This document shows positions 46,068-55,954 of a stretch of 64,000 nt of DNA, piece after piece (positions within the stretch are counted from its first letter, which is position 1; every line of letters begins with the position of its first letter). The position numbers and the translations under genes were made by a program. The stretch comes from Takakia lepidozioides (Eukaryota > Streptophyta > Takakiopsida > Takakiales > Takakiaceae). Under the pieces are notes generated by a model. It made no database searches, was not told the origin of the DNA, and saw nothing but the letters and a program-made list of their open reading frames with translations. Where the stretch lies: assembly GCA_030704615.1 (NCBI GenBank), contig CM060732.1:30979053-31043052 (forward strand), given 5' to 3'.

Positions 46068-47463
46068 TTAATTTATTGTTATTATTATTATTATTATTAT
46101 TATAGGAAAAATGGACAGTGGCCTGGATGAGAACATTATTAAATAACAAAATATTGAAATTATGTTTTTAGAAATTATATTTATTCGCTCAGCCATAGTG
46201 TTGAACACTCCCTTTGCATCCTCGATGCACCCACATTTTGCATACATGTCCACCAGGGTATTGTTCAAAATGACATTTGGTACAATTCCAGCTTTGATGA
46301 TATCCCCATGCATCTCTTTGCCCTTCTCCAGGGCTGCCAGGGCTGCCAGGCCTGCAATGTATACAAACATGATGTGGCCGGGCTGGACCCCTTCCCCCAT
46401 CAGTTGCTCATAGGTCTCCAAAGCCTCCATCCCATGTCCCTGCTGTGCATACCCTGCAAGCATCGCACTCCACGACACCACATCTCGTTCAGCCATAGTG
46501 TTGAACACTCCCTTTGCATCCTCGATGCACCCACATTTTGCATACATGTCCACCAGGGTATTGTTCAAAATGACATTTGGTACAATTCCAGCTCTGAAGG
46601 TGTCACCATGGAGCTGCCAAGGCAGTGTTTCGAATGACATTAGGTACAATTCCAGCTTTGATAATATCCCCATGCACCTCTTTGCCCTTCTCCAGGGCTG
46701 CCAGGCCTGCAATGCATACAAACATGATGTGGCCGGGCTGGACCCCTTCCCCCATCATTTGCTCATAGGTCTCCAAGGCCTCCATCCCACGTCCCTGCAA
46801 GCATCGCACTCCACGACACCACATCTCGTTCAGCCATAGTGTTGAACACTCCCTTTGCATCCTCGATGCACCCACATTTTGCATACATGTCCACTAGGGT
46901 ATTGTTCAGAATGACATTTGGTACAATTCCAGCTCTGAAGATGTCACCACGGACCTCCTTCCCCTTTTCCAGAGCTGCCACGGCAGTGTTTAGAATGACA
47001 TTAGGTACAATTCCAGCTTTGATGATATCCCCATGCACCTCTTTGCCCTTCTCAAGGGTTGCCAGGCTTGCACAAGCATTGCAATGCACACAAACATGAT
47101 GTGAGAGGGCAAAACAGGTTGAAATAGGTCAAAGAAGAAGATGCCCTCACCACATTGTCCTTGAGGTTGTGTCATGACTTGACCGACCATCAACCCAAAA
47201 GGACCTCTTGTGTGTGCTGCTTGTGTCTGTAGTCAGGTAATGTCGGATTGGTCTGTGAGATCGAACCACCACGGTGTAGCTGAGTAGGCAGAGATTGAAA
47301 CACAGCCTGCTGTGACCAAGCTAACTCTCCCAAGAATGGCAAGCTCGCAAGAATGTTGCGAGCTTCTCCTCGTCTCATCTCCTCCTCCTCTCCTCCTTCC
47401 TGCATCATTTGCTCGACGCCTCCATCCCACGCCCCTGCATATCCTGCGATCATCGCGTTCCAT
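46068..47463 (-). pseudogene. Captured PPR gene fragment inside CACTA-2
   Basis: Minus-strand frames encode plant PLS-class pentatricopeptide repeats: NNTLVDMYAKCGCIEDAKG, FNTMAERDVVSWSAMLAGYA, QGHGMEALETYEQLMGEGVQ, and KGKEVHGDIIKAGIVPNVI. The units occur several times in scrambled order across 46,068-47,193, with frameshifts, and a broken beginning (WNAMIAGYAG) near 47,460. No E/DYW domain or organelle transit peptide is visible. In functional relatives these repeats bind organellar RNA. Here they look like a captured piece multiplied inside the transposon. Confidence 0.85.
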
Positions 47464-48332
47464 CCCTCAGCTACATGGTGTGGCGCATGGAGACAAAAAA
47501 AAACGCCAAGTCCCTGCCCTCCTCTGTGTTCACAATTACCCTAATGGGCAACCTTATTAGCAACTTTTTGACTTTTTAACCTTTTGCACTTTGATTCATT
47601 CTAGGTCAGAGGCTAAAGTCCTGCTACCAGACTTGTCTAGAAAACCAAAACACCACGTAGACAAACATTTGATAATGGTAATAAAATATATTACCATTGG
47701 GCTGGTTTGAACACTTGTTAGTAAATTTAGGTTAGGATTTTTAGGTTAGGATTTTTTCGAAATATTCTGGTTTTTTCTTTGATGTGTGAGATGACAAAGT
47801 CCAAGCATGTCACATAAACAAGGAGTTCAACGTAAGGATGATGCAAGTGATTTGTGGCAAAAAATGTAAATCATGCCTATGCCTATTTGTCCTAGTTGTG
47901 TCATAGGTTGCAACGGAACGGGGCCACTTTTGAATGCGATCCCCATGCTCATTTCACCAAGGGCATTATAGACTTCATAATGGAGAGATTGAAAATGGGG
48001 TGTATTCTTCACTTGCTAGTAGCCCATCGTGCAGATTTCTAAACATGAACATGAAGTTCATAATCATTTTCCAAGGGCATCATTCTCAAACTCCCCATAC
48101 ACCACAATCAGTGGAAATAATTGTATGTTCCTATTTCACACAGGTGTGTAACATGCCATGTAAACTAAGCCAACCCCTGCCACGCTCATGGCTGTTTTCA
48201 CACCGTTCTTGCCTGGGGTGTGGACCACATGTGAGACACCCCACAGTTAGGGCATATTTAGACCCACACCTTGGCTCAGTGTATAGACCCGTGATATAAG
48301 CCGTGGAATGTGCCAGGTGTGAGATGGCAGAG

Positions 48333-48362
48333 CCGTGGAAAAAGCCGGTTTCTCTTCTAGTG
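48333..48362 (-). repeat. CACTA-2 right terminal inverted repeat
   Basis: The inverse of the left end with one mismatch, followed by the TAT target duplication. Confidence 0.97.
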
Positions 48363-48713
48363 TATGCCAGCCGCTCGAACAATGATGCCGAGGCGAAGTA
48401 TAGCTCATATGAAGGGGAGTGACTAGCTACGGTATGGGCAGTGGCACATTTTAGATGCTACCTCTATGGCAACCTCTTCACCCTTGTCACGGATCACCAA
48501 CCATTGAAGTGGTTGATGGAGTTAGACAAGCTTACAGGGAAGCTTGCACGATGGGCACTTATGCTTCAAGAGTACGACTTCCAGGTGGTGCATCGAGCCG
48601 GTATAGTCAATCGGGATGCAGATGGGTTGAGTCGTAATCCATGCATGAGCGAGCATGATGATACTGGAGCTTGGTGGCATGGTGAGACGGATGAGGAGAT
48701 GGTGCCAGGATAG
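48363..48713 (+). pseudogene. Element A RNase H, second half
   Basis: Resumes after CACTA-2 with YASRSNNDAEAKYSSYEGE, a TGA at 48,419 where B has a Cys codon, then WAVAHFRCYLYGNLFTLVTD and HQPLKWLMELDKLTGKLARW, the Ty3 RNase H C-terminal half and linker (GLSRNPC). It ends at TAG 48,711. Confidence 0.85.
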
Positions 48714-48714
48714 C

Positions 48715-50303
48715 GCGCATCTACCTTTTTTGTGCATCCTAGCAATGAGAGCTCAAGCTGGTCCATCCCATAGCATTGGTCAAGTAGATGGTGTGCATGA
48801 TGATCCGGAGATCAGTGAGGAGCTTGGTGGTGCTAAGGATATGCATGAAAATGCAGCAGTGTTGGCCTACCTTCGTACAGGAGAGACAACAGCCAGTGTG
48901 ACTGCTAAGGAGAGAGATCGGATCCTACAACGAGCCAAGAGGTTCAAGTGGGAAGGGACTCACCTACTCCGGGAATGGGAGGATAGACGAGTGAGGATTG
49001 TGCCTCATCCAACACAACGAGCGCGATTGGTACGCCATGCCCATGAGGAGTTGGGACATTTTGGGGTGCGGCGCACTCATAGTTTGCTGCAAGGGCAGTA
49101 TTGGTGGCGGGGCATGCACACGGATGTGCAACAGTTAGTGACAAGGTGCATGGTGTGTGATAGAGTGCGGGCTTCTTTCAACGCCCCTACTCCACAATTG
49201 CATCATTTACCCATTATGGGTTTGGGCTATCGTTGGAGTCTTGACTTCGCAGGCCCATTGCCACTGACGATTCGCCATAACAAGTATGTGCTGGTGATGG
49301 TGGAACACTTCTCCAAATGGATTGAACTAGTGGCATTGCCTGACAAGGCAAGTGAGGGGGCTGCATATGCATTCTTAGTCGAGTGCTTAGCCATTTTGGT
49401 GCTCCAGCCGAGGTACTCACGGACCAGGGGAGAGAATTCTTGGGGGAGTTTCAGGCTTTGTGTGAGCAAGCCTTGATAGATCACCGCACTACTTCTCGGG
49501 ATCATCCCGAGGCTGATGGCTTGGCGGAGAGAGTTGTTCAGACAGTCAAGAGAGGTTTGCGCAAGTACGGTTTGCGCAAGTACGGTTTGCAGAAGGGACA
49601 CCTAGGAGATTGGGACCTTCAACTGCCTTGGCTAGCTATGGGCTATAGGTTCAGCAAACAAGCTTCACTTGCCTCCTTCTCACTTTACTTTCTTCTCTTC
49701 GGCCGAGAGCCGGATTTGCCTGCATCTATTCGCAGGGAGGCTGCAATAGTTCTCAATTTTGATGATCCGGATGTGTGGATACAAGCATGTGCCCAGCGGG
49801 CACAGTTGTTCAAGAGAGTCATGTCTATGGGTTTTGAGAACCTTGCTATTGCCCAACACCGAGACACATTGAGGTACGCCACTATACGTGGAGGGGGATA
49901 TCGGCCAAGTGTTCGGCGTTTCCACCTTGGGGACTATGTGTATCTGCAGCAGACAGCGCCTACGACCTTGGATGTCACAGCAGGACGTGTGATTCTAAGG
50001 GTCAGGGAGGTGTTGCCTTCAGGAGTGTTGATTCTGGAAGGTCGAGACGGCATAGTATGGAAGGACCATGTGCGCAATTGTGCGCCATGTCACTTTCCAC
50101 ATGTAGATGGGAGGATAGATCCCAACCTTGCAGTGGTACCTGTAGGATTGCGTTGCATGCCATGTGGATATGCTGGTGGCGCCACAACCATGTTGGTGTG
50201 TGACAAATGCTCAAGGGGGTGGCACATGGGATGCTTGACACAGCCACTTGAGGAGGTCCCTATTGGAGAATGGTTGTGTCCACGATGCCTTGGACAGAGG
50301 TAG
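48715..50303 (+). pseudogene. Element A integrase with C-terminal PHD finger
   Basis: Two frames join at about 49,375. The first gives the HHCC zinc domain (LVRHAHEELGHFGVRRTH...CMVCDRV) and the first Asp of the catalytic core (WSLDFAGPLPLT). The second gives TDQGREFLGEF and the Glu in ADGLAERVVQTVK, then the GPY/F-like module (VILRVREVLPSGVLILEG). The last 49 codons (50,154-50,300) are a PHD finger: CMPC, CDKC, H and C in SRGWHMGC, then WLCPRC, all C4HC3 ligands present with the conserved Trp before the last pair. A 15-bp segment (encoding RKYGL) is duplicated at about 49,560-49,590. A chromodomain, usual in plant chromoviruses, is absent. Confidence 0.9.
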
Positions 50304-50549
50304 TGGGCATGACAATGGTGAGGCGGACAAGTTATCCAAGGTCTAGCTAGTGAGGCTTCAATGCCATGGATACTCAACTAAATATCATGGATTGCATGAA
50401 GGCGACTAACGATGGGGCTACGTTTGCACCCGGCCTCTTGATCTATCGACTTCAGGTGTTGGGACTTGTGCAATTGAAGACCAAGCGATGATCTTATTGA
50501 GATGGATACTTGTCAGCTATTCGGTGTTAGAGGGACCTAAGCACCAGCT
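50304..50549 (+). other. Element A 3' untranslated region
   Basis: Non-coding sequence between the integrase stop and the polypurine tract. Nothing else was recognised. Confidence 0.6.
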
Positions 50550-51098
50550 AAGGGGGGCAATTGTGGCATAGCTTTCTAAGATTATGTGCTTAGAATGTAT
50601 GGTGGACAACGATGTATGTTGTGGCACGATGCTTAGATGCACGACAGCTGTCATGGTTTTAGTCATGGTTAACTAGAATTACCTACTTCTAGTTAACTAG
50701 GATATTTTGGATATTCATATTTGTGTTTTGTGTGTTGGGACTTCATTTGGTCTCACATGGCAAGTGAGGTGTCAAACCTCACTTGGGACATGGGGATGGG
50801 TTTTCCCCTTGTGAGTGTTGAGGAGGGCTCATCTTCTTGTAGTTGAGCCTCCATGAGCCTCTCCCACCTCCATAGCTCTAGGTATTGAGTGGGAGTGTGG
50901 TGAGGGCTTTGTAGGGTGGATTCCTTTAGCAAAGGTGCCATTGGCTTGACTTAGTTTATGTGATTGAGTGGATTCATGAGTGGAGTGTTTCCATTGTGTT
51001 CACTTTCATTATCATCGTGGCATAGCTTTCTAGGATTGTGTGCTAGAATGTATGGTGGACAGCGATGTATGTTGTGGCACGATGCTTAGGTGCACGAC
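50550..51098 (+). repeat. Element A polypurine tract and 3' LTR region
   Basis: AAGGGGGGCAAT precedes TGTGGCATAGC at 50,562, the expected polypurine tract and LTR start; B has AGGGGGGCGAT before TGTGGCAG. An 83-bp sequence (50,563-50,645) recurs at 51,017-51,098 and encloses the 353-bp module, so either the LTR start is tandemly duplicated or the module was inserted with duplication. The LTR end is not identified. Confidence 0.65.
50662..51014. repeat. 353-bp repeat module, copy 2
   Basis: Matches 28,611-28,963 without gaps (eight differences). It lies within the 3' LTR region of element A, between the two 83-bp direct repeats. Confidence 0.85.
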
Positions 51099-53961
51099 AA
51101 AAAAACTGAGTATCATTGCAAGGCCTTGCCCTTACTTCCAAGGCAAAATGATTCGGGGATCATTCTAGAGTAGATGTTTTTGAACATAAAAGATGTTCAC
51201 CTTTCTAGCGGAAGGCAGTAACCCCTGGGGGTGAAGAGACACCATCATTTACGCTTCCTTCGGGAGGTGTCAATTATTATTATTATTCGTGAATATTAGT
51301 CATTGAAGTTCTCAATAGTAGTGCGGATCAATACGAAGCTCTAGTTCTAGTGACGATGGAAGACTAGTTTAAGTGTTGAGCAGGAATAGGGTGTCGTAGT
51401 GCGATGTCATCATTGACACATTTCATATAAAATTTCATCGTTGTCATTTTTAAGTTGTCTGGGTAAAACTTAATAATAATAATAATAAATTGAATTATGA
51501 TATTCATATGTTTTGTCAAATTTGCTTTGAATTTCTTTCTTTGTTTCTTTTGTTTCTTCACATTTTCAATGTAAATGTTACAAAACTTCTAAATGTAAGT
51601 TATAATAAAACCACAAAACAGAAATAAATTGTTTGCCCAATTTTCAACAATATTCAAACTGAAGTGATGTGGCGCAAACACATCACCATCACATCACATC
51701 CAAAAATGCCATGATTTTACGTTTTTATTTATTTATTTTAATTTTATACGACATATTTATCATAAATGCCAAGGTGGACTGGACACCTGGATTAATTTTA
51801 TTTTTCATCCATGTAATTTAAAAATTTATAACTAAGGGGCTGCTCCAGCGGTTGTCCAACTTTTTTTTTTTTGTTCTTTTTTTTTCCTCGGGTAACCGCT
51901 ACAACAGCTGTGTAGCATTGTGGCGGTCCCGCAATCACCCATCTATATTTTGGACGACCGCTACAACGGTCACCATGCGTTCGGCAGTCGCAATTGCCTG
52001 CACATATCTTTTTTGGTATTTAAAAAAATACTTACTTGTCAATTATGTATTATTTCTTAGTTACTACATAAAACTGACGTGACTCCGACCACGTCACTGT
52101 AGGTTCGACGTGATTTGACGTCACTCATGTGTATAACATTGGTTTTCAAGTTCAACATTTGGTTTTGTGGTTAATACATTTTAATTTACTAATATATTAC
52201 GATATTACATATATATTATATGTAATATGATAAAGCTAATAGCTATTGAAATGTAAAAACTCTTAATATTAAATTTTTATCTTTTATCCATATTTTAAAT
52301 AATTATAAATAACGTAATTTTTACTATATTATAAATACATATCAACAGACTTTATGATAAATACTAGTCTATATATGTACACCAATTTAGTATCTATGTT
52401 TGAATATTTTAAATTTGAAATCCTAATGCATAATTATATATCAAAATACAAATTAACATGATAGATTGGTAGAGCTTTTAATTATTTAAATCCTCATTGA
52501 TGATGTTTCCCCTTTTGTTGGTCCTGCCCTCAGGTAGAGACTACGCAATGGTTTCTCCTGCTTGTCACGGTACCAATGTTTATAGATGATTGTCATCCAT
52601 ATCATCAATTACACCTGCCTCATGAAATAAACTTATTTACATCGTAACACCTGTTTGTACAAGAACGATACATGGACCGTATTGCTTTAACACCTAAGGG
52701 TATTATAGGTAATTGGGAAGCTCTTGCATATTATTAAGAACAATGGGTGAGTTGGAAGGTATGCTGCCGCTGCTGGAGGTAGGTTTTAATCCACCAGAAA
52801 TAATGAGCAATATTGAGAATGTATTTTTTCCTAATTTGCATGTCTTAGCATATTAACAAGAGGGCAAGGCTTGGATGTACCATGCATTTGTTTTGTCTAG
52901 TGGATATTATATTCGGTTTACAACACTTTTGTGACTTCCCACTAGTCGTAGATCATGATTTTCCAAGGAAGCCCCGAAACTGATATTTGCGACTTCCCCA
53001 AAGTCAAAGAATCTGTTTTCGTCATTAAAATGTGTTGTCATGAAGGTTGTCAGCCCATCAACCCTCTCACAATTTTTCTATGACAGTGCCCTAAGGAGTT
53101 ACAACAAACTGCAATGGTTTTGGGTAGCAACAACTCCCTCGAGGTTGCACCTTCAATGTTTGCAATCTGCGACCCCCTATGCCTCACAACTAATTGCGAT
53201 GGTTTTTTTTGTGGTCGATTGTGGCATCCCAAAAATTAATTTTAAAATCCTTTTATTCTCTTTTATTTATTTATTTATAATCTTAAGTTGTTTGCAACTT
53301 CCATAGCGGACTCGTCAAATGTTCTGTACAACTTTTAGGAGATATTTGGATTCCTATATGTCGAAGTTGTCAACGCACAACCTAGATAAGTTCGAACTGG
53401 TGATCTCCATAAATTAATGAAACTACACATGATTACTGCATATAGCTAACCAGAACAACCGAATATATAGCATTATATAACATTACAACATACATTAATT
53501 ATGTATGACAAAAACACTTCCAAATCATATGTTATTATCTCTTGCAACTATTCGGAAATTGCAATTAGTTGTGACGTCCATTGGGTTGCAAAATAAGAGG
53601 CCGCAAATTTATGTTTTGAGATAGAAATGTTTAAAAAAAAAATGATTAACAAATGATACTGTTGCTTGTATAATTTGGGGCCCATTTGGATTTTGTTGAA
53701 TTAGCATATCTATAATTAGGCATATTGCTATAAAATTGGTAAGATAAATGTTCAAATCTCCATCGATTGGGAAAAATGAAACAATGTATACACGTCAGAA
53801 CAACAGTATTTCCTTTTAGGAGTACCCACAGCCATGCATTTGATCACCCTTTCTCTGAGTTCGTATGTTAGATCCTAGAGTCAGCACGATTATACTTTTA
53901 GTTCCATTATCTTCATCTCCCCAGAGAGAATCCTCAACTAAAAGGGACGTCCAACAAAAAT
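51099..53961. other. AT-rich spacer between elements A and B, no gene
   Basis: Nothing with coding character was found. Short imperfect inverted phrases of the GCGAC...GTCG type are scattered through 51,850-52,000 and 52,930-53,620 and resemble decayed transposon subterminal repeats. Runs of AT dinucleotides lie at 52,180-52,330. Confidence 0.45.
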
Positions 53962-54195
53962 TTAGCTCTTATTCTTTATCTTCTTCACCTTGTCGAAGAA
54001 CTCCTTCACACCAGTACGAAATCCTGAACCCACATTAAGGACCTCATACTCCTGCAGGTGCACGCAATGAGTGGCATTCTGAAAAAGACATGTTGCCATT
54101 GTCATAGTTGATACCCAAGGCATAAGTAACAATCACTCACCAAATCATCTAGTTTTCGCAATGCTTCCTTTTCCTCTTCTGCAACTTCTTTTCTT
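53962..54195 (-). CDS. Two terminal exons of an unidentified gene (fragment)
   Basis: On the minus strand, an exon ending at donor GTGAGT (54,195-54,141, RKEVAEEEKEALRKLDDL) joins after a 62-bp intron (acceptor TCTTTTTCAG) to a 39-codon last exon (54,078-53,962), NATHCVHLQEYEVLNVGSGF, then VKEFFDKVKKIKNKS and TAA. Both splice sites are canonical, phase 0 is kept and the product looks like a real protein end. I do not recognise the family. No further upstream exon is visible; the sequence beyond 54,200 is a local duplication, so this is probably a truncated copy. Confidence 0.4.
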
Positions 54196-54209
54196 CTGCA
54201 TAAAATCCG

Positions 54210-54372
54210 CCCTCTCGGTTGTCTTCAAGATTTATTGGTTTTGTGGCTAGATTCATGTTTGTGAGAGGTAGAGGTGGTGTTGGTTATGTAGTTCTACAGG
54301 CTCCCCCTCTCGGTTGTCTTCGAGATTTCTTGATTTTGTGGCTAGATTTTTGGTTGTGAGAGGTAGAGGTGG
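54210..54372. repeat. Direct duplication of about 69 bp
   Basis: CCTCTCGGTTGTCTTC(A/G)AGATTT...GTGAGAGGTAGAGGTGG occurs at 54,210-54,278 and 54,304-54,372 with several mismatches and a small length difference. Confidence 0.75.
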
Positions 54373-55420
54373 AATTTGTGAGAGGTGGATATGTCATGGC
54401 GTCGAAGCGTTTGCGATACACTAGATCCGTATGTGATATAGTGAATATGGGAACTCCTCCGCACAATTTGCATGCAGGCGGTGGTAGAGCATATCGACTC
54501 CAGGGGGGTTCACTATATATATTTTTTTCATATCACGTGCGTACAAATGTATATTTATACTAGGCTATATTCTTCAATTTTTGCATTTTTTTTCTACCCT
54601 ATATTTAGGTAATGATTGTAAAACCCTTTGCTTTCTAACACCATATTTTTTTTTATAAATTTTTTTGCAACAATTAATTAGACCATATTTTAAATTGTCC
54701 TTTTAAATGATTGCAAATTCTCAAAGCATGTACACAAACAAGTACATTCCATATAACATAAGTCAAATGCCGGACCCAAGAAAAAGTTTAATTTTCATTA
54801 GTCACGAACTCATTTAAAGCCGCAACATCACTTGGATCTAAAGAGTACAAGTTTTGAGATGGTTCAAATGTCATAGTCATTGTTGAGATTATAGTATCAA
54901 CATCAATCCACTACGTATCACTGGAATTATATTTCAACTTTAGGTGACTTCTACTTGATCTCATCCTCATGGATTACAGCTGGATGTAATATGAGAAACT
55001 TCACAAAGATGCATACATTGTAGATAAAACCCTTTATTATATTAATTTTTTAAGTTAAACTCTGGATTTTTCGTGACATTTGTTTTTAAAAAACTGGGTG
55101 AAATGATATTGCCCTACCAAATTTTCTAAGTAATTTTTTTCATAAATTTACCTCAAAAAAAAAAAATTACACCCTATATTTGTTCTCACGTGGTTTTGAA
55201 AATACGGGGAGTGACTCTCCTAAGATCGACTCTCTCCGGTTGCCAAGAAAACCGTTTTTGGGGCTTGAGACTGTCCCAAGTCTGACCTTTCTTGAAATGA
55301 GTTCATGTTTTCACCTAAACAAGAACCAACCATCTATTTTCCCTGTCGTGCGCATACGTATCGCTACACAACTACATCGCTATCCAAACTACACCACACA
55401 TATATGGACAATAAAGTAGT
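54373..55420. other. Spacer possibly including the 3' LTR of element B
   Basis: No gene was seen. On the minus strand the LTR of element B starts at 55,428 and should continue leftward through part of this stretch; its end could not be fixed without a second LTR to compare. Confidence 0.4.
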
Positions 55421-55650
55421 CTGCCACAATCGCCCCCCTAGCTGGTGGATAGGTCCCTCTAACTCCAGATAGCTACAAGATGTAATAGCCACAGCCGTAC
55501 TAAGTCCTCTATCACTGTCCCTATTGTACTCAAACTCTATAGACCAAGAGGCCGGGTACAAGAGTAGCCCCATCGTTAGTTGCCGTCTTGCAATCTGTGA
55601 ACTTGAGCCAGGATCTCGTGTGTTCAAGGTCTCATAGTAGCTTGGCCTTG

Positions 55651-55954
55651 CATTTCTTGTTAGCCTTCCATGTAACCAATCCCCATCAGGAACCATCTCA
55701 AGAGGTGGAGTCAAGCATCTCATATGCCAACCTCTAGAGCATCGATCACACACCAGCATGGTGGCTGCCCCTCTAGCAGACCCACACAACATGCACCTCA
55801 AACTTGCAGATACCACTGCCAGGTTTGGGTCAATCCTGCCATCGACATTTGGAAGGTGACATGGCGCACAATTATGCACATGGTCCTTCCAAGTTATGCC
55901 ATCCCGACCCTCCAAGATCAAGATGCGTGAGGGCAAGACCTCTCGAACCCTCAA
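55651..55954 (-). pseudogene. Element B integrase tail with damaged PHD finger
   Basis: The frame is shifted by one relative to the polymerase at about 55,951, where B lacks a few codons present in A. It contains VREVLPSRILILEGRDGITW, then the PHD finger CMLC, CDRC, and H and C in SRGWHMRC, but the last CxxC pair is lost (WLHGRLT where A has WLCPRCL). Confidence 0.85.

Larger units (their letters stand above)
45647..48362. mobile_element. CACTA-2, 2,716-bp non-autonomous CACTA element carrying PPR sequence
   Basis: Terminal inverted repeats are 30 bp with one mismatch (45,647-45,676 and 48,333-48,362), beginning CACTAGAAGAGAAACCGG. A 3-bp target duplication TAT (45,644-45,646 and 48,363-48,365) flanks the element, and removing element plus one TAT rejoins the RNase H codons exactly (VVAYASRSNN as in B). 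It has no transposase. Subterminal parts repeat TTTCACACCTT and CACTAT phrases. The cargo is a minus-strand PPR gene fragment. Confidence 0.97.
40060..51098 (+). mobile_element. Ty3/gypsy element A with methyltransferase and PHD-finger integrase (interrupted by CACTA-2)
   Basis: The order is leader (40,060), gag, protease, DNMT3-like methyltransferase remnant, reverse transcriptase, RNase H, integrase with PHD finger, polypurine tract (50,550-50,561) and 3' LTR start TGTGGCATAGC (50,562). The same order occurs in element B on the opposite strand. A 5' LTR and a tRNA primer-binding site were not identified; the 5' boundary given is where similarity to the leader of B begins. The coding region is broken by several nonsense codons, frameshifts and the CACTA-2 insertion, so this copy is dead. 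Confidence 0.85.

Noticed and set aside
49900-50303. A chromodomain at the end of integrase, expected for plant chromoviruses
   Set aside because: The terminal residues show the C4HC3 pattern of a PHD finger and no chromodomain aromatic cage.
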